Source: Pseudomonas fragi
Lineage (GTDB): Bacteria; Pseudomonadota; Gammaproteobacteria; Pseudomonadales; Pseudomonadaceae
Direction of reading: 5' to 3'
Assembly: GCF_002269505.1 (NCBI RefSeq)
Contig: NZ_NQKQ01000018.1
Coordinates: 28,051-92,050, forward strand
DNA length: 64,000 nucleotides
The notes under the pieces were generated by a model that saw nothing but the letters and a program-made list of their open reading frames with translations, was not told the origin of the DNA and did not search any database. The number at the start of each line of letters is the position of its first letter. Within the stretch, counting starts at the first letter, position 1. This document shows, piece by piece, positions 43,403 through 51,438 of this stretch. A program made the translations under genes and the position numbers.

Positions 43403-44659
43403 TTATAAATTCGTGAGAGAACCCGTCGAGGCGTAGCTCTGGTAGGTTTTCATTTGCTTGGCTATCTGCGAAATCTTGCTTGCGTACTCAGGGTCGGTTG
43501 CGTAACCGGCCTTCTGCAACTCGCGTACAAACTGCTCCGGTTTATCGGCCGCGTTGAGTACATCTTTATAACGATTGTTGCTCTGCAACAGCGTCACCAG
43601 ATCATGGAAGCTGTCCTGGTAGGAGTCGTAGGAACGGAAGTCCGCCGTCTCCTTGACCATCTGCCCGCCCTTGAACTCGCTGGTGATGGCCCGTGCCTGG
43701 GCGCCCTGCCAACTGCCGGTGGCCTTGATGCCGAACAGGTTGTGGCTGCTGCTGCCATCTTGCTGGCGCATCACCGACTTGCCCCAGCCGGTTTCCAGTG
43801 CGGCTTGCGCCACCAGGTACAGCGGGTCGACACCGATGCGGTCGGCGGCCTGTTGCGCCATCGGCAGCATGGTGGCGACAAATGCATCCGGCGACTCGAA
43901 GGCCTGTTTGGCAGGGGCCAGCGGCGGCTGCGCCACGGCACGACCGTAAATCTGCATGCGGCCTTGCACGCCGCTGGCACTGAGCATCGGCTGACGGCTG
44001 CCCTTGAGCACTGCATCAAGCCCCGGCGATGTACGCCCCAGCACAGTGGCGGTGTTGAGCGTGGCGCGTGCCGGGTCGGCCGACGGCACGATGCCAGCCA
44101 GCAAACGGTCAGTGAGCTTGCTCGGCAACGCCAGACGGCGCTGATTGAGCATGGCCATGTCATTTTTATGACCGTCGGCTGCGGCTGCTGGCGTAGTGGC
44201 AACCCGCGAAGCCCACAATGGACGCTGACCACTGGAGCGCACAAAAGGGCTGTCGACGGTGGCGGCGGCCGGGGCTTTGACTTCGGCAGTCAGCGCCGTG
44301 GTAATCGCAGCCTCCCCCGGCACCGCAGCTTTGTTTTTCGACATCTGGCGCATCAATACATCCGCAAGACCGATGCCACCGCCCTGCCGGGACAGAGTCA
44401 CTGACAGTTGCTGGTCGTACATTTCCTGATACTGCTTGGCAGCCGGGGTGTTGAGCGGGTTGTCCTTGCCCAGCACTTCGTTGGCCGAGCGCATGGACTT
44501 GAGCATTTCGTTGAGGAACAGCGACTCGAATTCCTGCGCAACCTTGCGCATATTGCCGTCACTTTCGCGGTCGCCGACTTTCAGGTTATTCAGCCGATTC
44601 AGGTCGGTGAACGCCCCTGAATCGCTACCGCTAACCACTCCACTCTTACGCATATCCAT
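43403..44659 (-). CDS. flgJ: Flagellar rod-assembly peptidoglycan hydrolase FlgJ
   Basis: 418 residues with two domains. The N-terminal rod-cap domain (~residues 25-110; VAQEFESLFLNEMLKSMRSA) and the C-terminal glucosaminidase domain (~255-410; LVAQAALETGWGKSVMRQQD with the catalytic glutamate, and HNLFGIKATGSW) are joined by a variable linker. FlgJ caps the growing rod and cuts peptidoglycan. Follows flgI by 10 bp. Confidence 0.95.
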   Translation of the reverse strand: MDMRKSGVVSGSDSGAFTDLNRLNNLKVGDRESDGNMRKVAQEFESLFLNEMLKSMRSANEVLGKDNPLNTPAAKQYQEMYDQQLSVTLSRQGGGIGLADVLMRQMSKNKAAVPGEAAITTALTAEVKAPAAATVDSPFVRSSGQRPLWASRVATTPAAAADGHKNDMAMLNQRRLALPSKLTDRLLAGIVPSADPARATLNTATVLGRTSPGLDAVLKGSRQPMLSASGVQGRMQIYGRAVAQPPLAPAKQAFESPDAFVATMLPMAQQAADRIGVDPLYLVAQAALETGWGKSVMRQQDGSSSHNLFGIKATGSWQGAQARAITSEFKGGQMVKETADFRSYDSYQDSFHDLVTLLQSNNRYKDVLNAADKPEQFVRELQKAGYATDPEYASKISQIAKQMKTYQSYASTGSLTNL

Positions 44660-44669
44660 GACGTCGGCC

Positions 44670-45779
44670 TCAGATCACGATCAGGTCGGCTTGCAGCGCG
44701 CCGGCCTGTTTCAGCGCTTCGAGAATCGCCATCAAGTCGCCAGGAGCCGCGCCGACCTGATTCACTGCACGCACGATCTCGTCGAGAGTGGTGCCCGGGC
44801 CGAACTTGAACATCGGCTTGGCTTCCTGCTGGGCATTGAGTCGCGAGCGCGGCACAACAGCGGTCTCGCCGTTGGACAGCGGGCCGGGCTGGCTGACAAT
44901 CGGGTCTTCAGTGATGGTCACGGTCAGGCTGCCGTGGGTTACCGCGGCGGGCGAAACCTTGACGTTCTGGCCAATCACGATAGTGCCGGTACGCGAGTTG
45001 ATGATGACCTTGGCCACCGCCTGCCCCGGATCGACTTCGAGGTTTTCCAGGATCGACAGGTAGTCGACGCGCTGGCTCGGGTCCAGTGGCGCAGTCACGC
45101 GAACCGAACCGCCATCGATGGCCTGGGCCACGCCGGGGCCGAGCAGGTCATTGATCTTGTCGACAATACGCTTGGCGGTGGTGAAGTCCGAACGATTGAG
45201 GTTGAGGGTCAGGCTGTTGCCCTGGTTGAAACCGCTGGGCACGGCCCGCTCAACCGATGCACCACCCGGAATACGCCCGGCCGACGGCACGTTGACGGTG
45301 ATTTTCGAGCCGTCACGGCCTTCGGCATCAAAGCCGCCGACCACCAGATTGCCCTGAGCCACCGCATACACATTGCCATCGATGCCTTTAAGCGGTGTCA
45401 GCAGCAGCGTACCGCCGCGCAGGCTTTTGGAGTTGCCGATGGAGGAAACGGTGATATCGATCACCTGCCCCGGCTTGGCAAATGCTGGCAAATCGGCGCT
45501 GATGGACACCGCCGCAACGTTTTTCAGCTGCACATTGCCCGACCCTGGCGGCACCTTGATGCCGAACTGCGACAACATGTTGTTGAACGTCTGCAGGGTG
45601 AACGGGGTTTGCGTGGTCTGGTCGCCCGTACCGTTCAAGCCGACCACCAGGCCATAACCAATCAATTGGTTGGAGCGCACGCCGGAAATGCTGGCGATGT
45701 CTTTCAACCGCTCGGCGTGGGCGCCCAGGGCGGTCGACAACAGCAACACGGCGGCCAGCAGATGCTTGAGGTTAGGCAT
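44670..45779 (-). CDS. flgI: Flagellar P-ring protein FlgI
   Basis: 369 residues from the ATG at 45779, which gives the family's usual length and a clean signal peptide (MPNLKHLLAAVLLLSTALGA). The frame is open to ATG 45791 and GTG 45794, next to the flgH stop. RLKDIASISGVRSNQLIGYG and GLVVGLNGTGDQT are the family signature. FlgI polymerises in the periplasm around the rod. Confidence 0.95.
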   Translation of the reverse strand: MPNLKHLLAAVLLLSTALGAHAERLKDIASISGVRSNQLIGYGLVVGLNGTGDQTTQTPFTLQTFNNMLSQFGIKVPPGSGNVQLKNVAAVSISADLPAFAKPGQVIDITVSSIGNSKSLRGGTLLLTPLKGIDGNVYAVAQGNLVVGGFDAEGRDGSKITVNVPSAGRIPGGASVERAVPSGFNQGNSLTLNLNRSDFTTAKRIVDKINDLLGPGVAQAIDGGSVRVTAPLDPSQRVDYLSILENLEVDPGQAVAKVIINSRTGTIVIGQNVKVSPAAVTHGSLTVTITEDPIVSQPGPLSNGETAVVPRSRLNAQQEAKPMFKFGPGTTLDEIVRAVNQVGAAPGDLMAILEALKQAGALQADLIVI

Positions 45780-45793
45780 GGTGAAGTTCATCA

Positions 45794-46489
45794 CTAAAAG
45801 GGAAACAGCGGGCTAAGGAAGAAACGGTCAAACCAGCCCGGCTGGCTTGCATCGGCAAAAGAACCGGTGCCCGAGTAGGTGATGCGCGCATCGGCCACAC
45901 GGGTCGAAGACACGGTGTTATCGGTGGCGATATCATCGGCGCGGACCAGGCCGGCAATGCGCACCAGTTCGTCACCGGTGTTGAGGGTCATCCACTTTTC
46001 ACCGCGCACGGCGATGATACCGTTGGGCAGCACGTCGGCCACGGTCACGGTGATCGAACCGGTCAGGCTGTTGCCCTGCCCGGCCTTGCTGTCGCCCTTG
46101 GTGGCACGGCTGCCGCTGTAACCGGCATTGAGGCTCAGGTCACCCCCGCCCAGCGGGTTGTTGGTGGTCAGGCCGCTGCCGAACAACGAGGTCAGGCCGA
46201 TGCTGGTGTTGCTGTTCTTACCGATCGCCGAGTTGGCGTTTTTACTCGCCTGGGTCTTCTCGTTGAGGGTAATGGTAATGATGTCGCCGATACGGTACGC
46301 CTTGCGGTCGCTGTACAGGTTCTGCTCGAAACCGGCTTGGTAGATCGAGCCGTTGTTGGCCGCAGCCGGCAGCGGCGTGCGCGGCAGCACAGGCGCGTAG
46401 TACGGATCGTTGGCCCGCGGTGGCGGGCTGACGCAACCGGCCACGAAGGTAATGGCGCCCAGTGCCAGAACAGAAAACAAGCGCTTCAT
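45794..46489 (-). CDS. flgH: Flagellar L-ring lipoprotein FlgH
   Basis: 231 residues with a lipoprotein signal peptide MKRLFSVLALGAITFVAGCV (lipobox VAGC, Cys19). Family features are AYRIGDIITITLNEKTQASK and VRGEKWMTLNTGDELVRIAG. It forms the outer-membrane ring of the basal body. Lies between flgG and flgI. Confidence 0.96.
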   Translation of the reverse strand: MKRLFSVLALGAITFVAGCVSPPPRANDPYYAPVLPRTPLPAAANNGSIYQAGFEQNLYSDRKAYRIGDIITITLNEKTQASKNANSAIGKNSNTSIGLTSLFGSGLTTNNPLGGGDLSLNAGYSGSRATKGDSKAGQGNSLTGSITVTVADVLPNGIIAVRGEKWMTLNTGDELVRIAGLVRADDIATDNTVSSTRVADARITYSGTGSFADASQPGWFDRFFLSPLFPF

Positions 46490-46513
46490 GAGCTCTCCCG
46501 CTATTTCACGTAG

Positions 46514-47299
46514 TTACAGGTTTTGCGTGACGAACGACAACATCTGGTCAGCGGTCGAGATCACCTTGGAGTTCATCTCATAGGCACGCTGGGTGGTAAT
46601 CATGTTGACCATTTCTTCCACGGTGCTGACGTTCGAGGTCTCGAGCATGCTTTGCATGGTCAGGCCAAAACCGTTCAGGCCCGGCGTGCCGATTTGCGGC
46701 GCGCCGCTGGAAGCGGTTTCAAGGAACAGGTTGCCGCCCTGGGACTGCAAGCCGGCCGGGTTGATAAAGTCGGCGGTCTGCACGTTACCTATCACTTGCG
46801 CCGCCGGGTTGCCGGAAATGGTCACCGACACGGTACCGTCCTGGCCAACGGTGAAAGTCTGGGCATCGGCCGGCACTACAATCGCCGGTTCCAGGGCAAA
46901 GCCGCTGGCGGTGACGATCTGACCGTTGGAGTCCAGGTGAAAAGTACCGTCACGGGTGTAGGCCGTTGTGCCATCGGGCTGCATGATCTGGAAAAAACCG
47001 CGGCCGTTGATGGCCATATCCAGCGGCTGCTCGGTGGTTTGCAGGCTACCGGCAGTGAAGTTCTTTTGCGTGCCGACGATGCGCACCCCGGTACCCACTT
47101 GCAGACCCGATGGCAGCTCGCTGTCCTGGGTGGACTGGGCACCCGGCTGGCGCTTGATCTGGTAGAGCAAGTCCTGGAACTCGGCGCGATCACGTTTGAA
47201 GCCGGTGGTCGAGACGTTGGCCAGGTTGTTGGAAATGGTGGTCAGGTTGGTGTCTTGTGCAGCCAAACCCGTTTTTGCAACCCACAGTGCCGGAAGCAT
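46514..47299 (-). CDS. flgG: Distal rod protein FlgG
   Basis: 261 residues, the usual length. N-terminal rod signature NNLANVSTTGFKRDRAEFQD and C terminus VEEMVNMITTQRAYEMNSKV, both highly conserved. FlgG forms the distal rod. It follows flgF by 45 bp. Confidence 0.97.
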   Translation of the reverse strand: MLPALWVAKTGLAAQDTNLTTISNNLANVSTTGFKRDRAEFQDLLYQIKRQPGAQSTQDSELPSGLQVGTGVRIVGTQKNFTAGSLQTTEQPLDMAINGRGFFQIMQPDGTTAYTRDGTFHLDSNGQIVTASGFALEPAIVVPADAQTFTVGQDGTVSVTISGNPAAQVIGNVQTADFINPAGLQSQGGNLFLETASSGAPQIGTPGLNGFGLTMQSMLETSNVSTVEEMVNMITTQRAYEMNSKVISTADQMLSFVTQNL

Positions 47300-47344
47300 G
47301 GTGCTCTCCTCGCGCGCCGGTTTTTCGGCGCTACGTTCAAGTAA

Positions 47345-48085
47345 TTAGCTGATAGACAGGACGCGAGTCATGGCCTGGTCGTCTTCTTTGGCGGTGTTCA
47401 TCATTTTGATATGCAGCTCGAACTGCTTGGACAGGGCCAGCACCGAGGTCATTTCATCCACTGCATTGACGTTGCTCGCCTCCAGAAAGCCCGAGGTCAC
47501 CCGCACATTGGCATCGGCCGGGGCCGGCTGGCCGTCATTGGTGTGGATCAGGCCGTCAAGGCCCTTGCTCATGGTTTTCAGATCAGGTTGAACCAGCTTG
47601 ATCCGGTCCACTTGCGCCATCACCCGGGGGCCTTCGCCCTGGGCGCGGATGCTGATGGTGCCGTCTTCGCCGACTTCGATCTGCTGCTGGGGCGGCACCG
47701 CGATCGGCCCGCCATTGCCCATGATCGGCATGCCGTTGCCAGCACGCAGGATGCCCAGGGCATCCACGTTCATGCTGGCGGTACGCACATAAGCTTCACT
47801 GCCGTCGGGGGCCTGCACCGCCAGCCAGCCGTCACCGGACACGGCCACATCGAGGTCACGACCGGTCTCCACCAGCGCACCGGGGCTGAAGTCGGTGGCC
47901 GGGCGCTCGGTCAAGGCAAAGGCACGCGCCGGAAAGCTGTCACCGAACACCGGCATCGAGCGGGCCTGTTCCAGGTCACGCTGAAAACCGTTGGTTGAGA
48001 TGTTCGCCAGATTGTTGGCATGGGCCTTTTGCGCCAGTGCGTTCTGACTGGCGCCGGTCATTGCCACATATAGGTACTTGTCCAC
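47345..48085 (-). CDS. flgF: Proximal rod protein FlgF
   Basis: 246 residues. I chose the GTG at 48085, preceded by GAGGAAAG, because it gives the family start MDKYLYVAMTGASQNALAQ; a longer ATG frame to 48121 lacks homology. NNLANISTNGFQRDL and MTSVLALSKQFELHIKMM are conserved. FlgF heads flgFGHIJKL under its own RpoN promoter. The genes flgBCDE, next to flgF in P. aeruginosa, are not upstream here: phhR is. Confidence 0.95.
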   Translation of the reverse strand: MDKYLYVAMTGASQNALAQKAHANNLANISTNGFQRDLEQARSMPVFGDSFPARAFALTERPATDFSPGALVETGRDLDVAVSGDGWLAVQAPDGSEAYVRTASMNVDALGILRAGNGMPIMGNGGPIAVPPQQQIEVGEDGTISIRAQGEGPRVMAQVDRIKLVQPDLKTMSKGLDGLIHTNDGQPAPADANVRVTSGFLEASNVNAVDEMTSVLALSKQFELHIKMMNTAKEDDQAMTRVLSIS

Positions 48086-48141
48086 AGTCTTTCCTCTGTC
48101 TGACGGACGCTTGCCGCCCACCGCTGTACTGCAGAGGTCAT

Positions 48142-48157
48142 TGCAATTTGCGCACCA
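48142..48157 (-). promoter_or_regulatory. RpoN promoter of flgFGHIJKL
   Basis: Minus-strand TGGTGCGCAAATTGCA: GG-N10-GC with TTGCA at -12. It lies 57 bp upstream of the flgF start. Confidence 0.82.
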
Positions 48158-48298
48158 ACTTTATTTTGACGCTACGAAAGGCCGTATTGACTGGGCTCGT
48201 AGCTGATTTGGGGATGGGAGAAGAAAGGCAAAAAATGTCACTACGGCGGAGTTCTGCCGGTAGCGGCAAGGCATGGTCTGCCAGTCAAGGCGAAACCT

Positions 48299-48349
48299 GT
48301 GGGAGCGAGCCTGCTCGCGAAGACCGTTCGCGAGCAGGCTCGCTCCCAC
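48299..48349. repeat. Compact REP-like palindrome after phhR
   Basis: Arms GTGGGAGCGAGCCTGCTCGC and complement with an 11-base loop, beginning three bases after the phhR stop. A strong stem that probably ends or protects the phhR message. Confidence 0.85.
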
Positions 48350-48352
48350 GGT

Positions 48353-49912
48353 TTACGGCTTAACCTTGAGAATATCGTGCTCGCGCAGCTTGTTGGCGAT
48401 AGTCGTGTGGGAAACCCCCAATCGCTTACCCAGCAATCGGCTACTCGGGTGCTCGGAATACAGCTGCTCCAGCACCGCCTTTTCGAAACGCCCGACAATC
48501 TGCTCCAGGCCGCCTTCCAGCGAGAACTCACCCAGGGGCTGACGCACGCCGTAATCCGGCAAACGAATATGTTCAGCCTTGACCACCCCACCATCACACA
48601 GCGAAACCGCCTGAAACAGCACGTTCTCCAACTGACGAACGTTACCCGGCCAGTGGTAGTGGCTCAACCGGTCCATCGCCGCCGGCGCCAGGCGCGGCAG
48701 CGAACAGCCGATCTGGCGGCTGGCCTGATCGAGAAAGTGCTCGACCAGCGGCTCAAGGCCGTCCAGGCAATCGCGCAGCGGCGGGATATGCAGCGACAGC
48801 ACGTTGAGCCGGTGATACAGGTCCTGGCGAAACTCGCCACGGGCACACAGCTCGGACAGGTCGACCTGGGTGGCACACATCACCCGCACATCGAGATAGA
48901 CCTCTTCATCACTGCCGACCCGGCGAAAGCAACCATCCTGCAAGAAGCGCAGCAATTTGACCTGCAAGCGCGGGCTCATTTCACCCACGCCATCAAGAAA
49001 CAACGTACCGCCAGCTGTCAGCTCCAGCAGACCCAGCTTGCCCTCGGCCCGCGCCCCTTCAAACGCGCCGGGGCCGTAGCCGAACAACTCGGTTTCAGCC
49101 ATCGACTCGGGCAAGCCGGCACAGTTCAGCGCCATCAATGGCGACTGGCCGCGGGGGCTGGCCAGATGGCAGGCCCGGGCCAGCAGCTCCTTGCCGGTGC
49201 CGGTTTCACCTTCTATTAATAGCGGCGCATCCAGCGGTGCCATGCGCCGGGCTTCGCGCACCACCGCGGCCATGACTTTGGAGCTTTGGAAAATACTGTC
49301 GAAACCGCGCAACTCCTGCTTGCGCACATTGTAGATTTGCTCGCCCACGCGGTCGGCGCGGTGCAGGGTCAGCACGGCCCCTGCCATCGCCTCGCTTTCA
49401 TCGTGTTCGAGCTGCAGCGGCGCGATATCCGCCAGGTACACCAAACCCTTGATCTTGACCCGCAGGCCATTGATCCGCGACTTGTTGGCTCGCACCAGTT
49501 CGGGCAGGTCAAAATCTTCGGCATAACGGGACAGGGAAATGCCCGGCACTTCATCCACCCGCACCCCGAGCAACTGCGCGGCGGCACGGTTGGCCGCGAC
49601 GATGCAACCGCCCATATCGATGGACAGTACGGGAAACTCCAGCGCCCCCAACAAGGCATTGAGTTCCATATGCCGACGTTCGCTGGGCATCAGGCCTACC
49701 CGCTTGACCCCGAACACCCCGGCAATGGTTTCAAATTTCGGACGCAAAGCCTGAAACTGCAGGTTAATCAGATTGGGGCAGTACAGATAAATCGCATTGC
49801 CCTGATCACCCCCCACCTCGCCGCGCTTGACGTTGATGCCGTAGGCCACCAGCAGGTTGAGGATGTCGCGAAGAATGCCAATCCGGTTTTGGCAGTGGAC
49901 TTTAATGCGCAT
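48353..49912 (-). CDS. phhR: Aromatic amino acid regulator PhhR (TyrR family)
   Basis: 519 residues from the ATG at 49912 (MRIKVHCQNRIGILRDILNL), the known PhhR length. Domains: ACT (1-70), PAS (~80-180), AAA+ with Walker A GETGTGKE at 235-242, and a TyrR-type helix-turn-helix at the C terminus (GKRLGVSHTTIANKLREHDI). The sigma-54 contact loop reads GAFEGA (282-287) instead of GAFTGA, in keeping with TyrR proteins that do not need RpoN. PhhR activates phenylalanine and tyrosine catabolism. It is divergent from phhABC. Confidence 0.95.
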   Translation of the reverse strand: MRIKVHCQNRIGILRDILNLLVAYGINVKRGEVGGDQGNAIYLYCPNLINLQFQALRPKFETIAGVFGVKRVGLMPSERRHMELNALLGALEFPVLSIDMGGCIVAANRAAAQLLGVRVDEVPGISLSRYAEDFDLPELVRANKSRINGLRVKIKGLVYLADIAPLQLEHDESEAMAGAVLTLHRADRVGEQIYNVRKQELRGFDSIFQSSKVMAAVVREARRMAPLDAPLLIEGETGTGKELLARACHLASPRGQSPLMALNCAGLPESMAETELFGYGPGAFEGARAEGKLGLLELTAGGTLFLDGVGEMSPRLQVKLLRFLQDGCFRRVGSDEEVYLDVRVMCATQVDLSELCARGEFRQDLYHRLNVLSLHIPPLRDCLDGLEPLVEHFLDQASRQIGCSLPRLAPAAMDRLSHYHWPGNVRQLENVLFQAVSLCDGGVVKAEHIRLPDYGVRQPLGEFSLEGGLEQIVGRFEKAVLEQLYSEHPSSRLLGKRLGVSHTTIANKLREHDILKVKP

Positions 49913-49949
49913 GGGCAGGGCTCGGGAATAACTAACAATGGATGTCCTA

Positions 49950-50013
49950 TGTGGGAGCGAGCCTGCTCGCGAAGGCTCAAAGAGCGCCATTCGCGAGCAG
50001 GCTCGCTCCCACA
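49950..50013. repeat. REP-like palindrome in the phhR-phhA intergenic region
   Basis: Arms TGTGGGAGCGAGCCTGCTCG and complement with about 20 bases between, located 37 bp upstream of the phhR ATG. Unusual for this family in lying at the 5' side of two divergent genes. Confidence 0.85.
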
Positions 50014-50058
50014 GAGAGATTTTCCGGCTTCAGAGGCATTTCATCGTCACGATTTTGT

Positions 50059-50073
50059 GACAGTTGTACTGTC
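50059..50073. promoter_or_regulatory. Short palindrome upstream of phhA
   Basis: Perfect inverted repeat GACAGT-TGT-ACTGTC, 175 bp upstream of phhA and about 150 bp upstream of phhR. Possible second operator; the protein that would bind is not known. Confidence 0.3.
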
Positions 50074-50106
50074 GCGCACTCAAGAATGACAGCCCGCCTC
50101 TCACGT

Positions 50107-50124
50107 CGTAACGAATACTTTACG
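50107..50124. promoter_or_regulatory. TyrR/PhhR box upstream of phhA
   Basis: CGTAACGAATACTTTACG is an 18-bp palindrome with GTAA and TTAC half-sites. It keeps the G and C 14 bases apart that define TyrR boxes (TGTAAA-N6-TTTACA). It lies 123 bp upstream of the phhA ATG, suited to activation by PhhR. Confidence 0.7.
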
Positions 50125-50247
50125 AATAAGCGCCATCATCCCAGCATTACCGGCTTTAGGCTAGCTGCACAGGACATTCACTTGGGGTATCACTAAGGCA
50201 TCGCAACAACACCGAATAATAAAAACGATTTCCTTGCGGAGAGCCCC

Positions 50248-51039
50248 ATGAAGCAAACGAAATACGTCGCCCGTGAGCCTGATGCCAATGGCTTTATCGA
50301 CTACACACCCGCTGAACACGCGGTGTGGAACACGCTGATTACCCGCCAGCTGAAACTGCTGGAAGGCCGCGCCTGCCCCGAGTACATGCAAGGCATCGAA
50401 AAGCTGGGCCTGCCCCACGACCGCATCCCGCAACTCGACGAGATCAATCAGGTCCTGGGCGCTACCACGGGCTGGCAAGTTGCCCGGGTACCCGCACTGA
50501 TCCCCTTCCAGACCTTCTTCGAGTTGCTGGCCAACAAGCAGTTTCCGGTGGCCACCTTTATTCGTACCCCCGAAGAACTCGATTACCTGCAAGAGCCGGA
50601 TATTTTCCATGAGATTTTCGGCCACTGCCCGCTACTGACCAACCCGTGGTTTGCCGAATTCACCCACACCTACGGCAAGTTGGGCCTGCAGGCGAGCAAA
50701 GAACAACGGGTGTATCTGGCACGCCTGTACTGGATGACCATCGAGTTCGGCCTGGTCGACACGCCTGAAGGCAAACGCATTTACGGTGGCGGGATTCTGT
50801 CGTCGCCCAAAGAAACGGTTTACAGCCTGTCATCAGAGCCGGAACATCAGGCTTTCGATCCGCTGGAAGCCATGCGCACGCCGTATCGCATCGATATTTT
50901 GCAGCCGTTGTATTTTGTCCTGCCGGACTTGAAGCGACTGTTTGACCTGGCCCATGAAGACATCATGGGTATGGTCGAAAAAGGCATGCCCCTGGGCCTG
51001 CACGCGCCGAAATTCACGCCCAAGCCGAAAGCGGCTTAA
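50248..51039 (+). CDS. phhA: Phenylalanine 4-monooxygenase PhhA
   Basis: 263 residues. It converts L-phenylalanine to tyrosine using O2 and tetrahydropterin. The iron ligands H121, H126 (DIFHEIFGHCPLL) and E166 (YWMTIEFGLV) match those known for the P. aeruginosa enzyme. A GCGGAGAGCC ribosome-binding region precedes the ATG. It is first of phhABC, with the pterin recycling dehydratase 42 bp downstream. A weak RpoN-like sequence at 50185-50200 (GGGTATCACTAAGGCA) is possible but poor at -12. Confidence 0.97.
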   Translation: MKQTKYVAREPDANGFIDYTPAEHAVWNTLITRQLKLLEGRACPEYMQGIEKLGLPHDRIPQLDEINQVLGATTGWQVARVPALIPFQTFFELLANKQFPVATFIRTPEELDYLQEPDIFHEIFGHCPLLTNPWFAEFTHTYGKLGLQASKEQRVYLARLYWMTIEFGLVDTPEGKRIYGGGILSSPKETVYSLSSEPEHQAFDPLEAMRTPYRIDILQPLYFVLPDLKRLFDLAHEDIMGMVEKGMPLGLHAPKFTPKPKAA

Positions 51040-51081
51040 CCCTTTTTAGTCATCTATAAAAACTGATTTCAGGAATCCACC

Positions 51082-51438
51082 ATGAACGCACTGAACCAAG
51101 CCCACTGCGAAGCCTGCCGCGCCGATGCTCCACAGGTCAGCGACGAAGAGTTGCCGATCCTGATCAAACAGATCCCGGACTGGAACATCGAAGTTCGCGA
51201 CGGCATCATGCAGCTGGAAAAGGTCTTTCTGTTCAAGAACTTCAAATTCGCCCTGGCCTTTACCAATGCCGTGGGTGAAATCGCCGAAGCTGAAGGCCAT
51301 CACCCGGGTCTGCTGACCGAATGGGGTTCGGTCACCGTGACCTGGTGGAGCCACTCGATCAAGGGCCTGCACCGCAACGACTTCATCATGGCCGCACGCA
51401 CCGACGAAGTGGCCAAAACTGCTGAAGGTCGCAAGTAA
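51082..51438 (+). CDS. phhB: 4a-hydroxytetrahydrobiopterin dehydratase PhhB
   Basis: 118 residues of the PCD/DCoH family with the active-site motif EAEGHHPGLLTEWGSVTVTW (two adjacent histidines). It dehydrates the pterin carbinolamine made by PhhA, allowing cofactor recycling. The stop overlaps the phhC start by one base (TAATG). Length is standard. Confidence 0.96.
   Translation: MNALNQAHCEACRADAPQVSDEELPILIKQIPDWNIEVRDGIMQLEKVFLFKNFKFALAFTNAVGEIAEAEGHHPGLLTEWGSVTVTWWSHSIKGLHRNDFIMAARTDEVAKTAEGRK

Noticed and set aside
50185..50200. RpoN-like GGGTATCACTAAGGCA upstream of phhA
   Set aside because: GG-N10-GC spacing is right, but both elements depart from consensus and PhhR lacks GAFTGA; not called.
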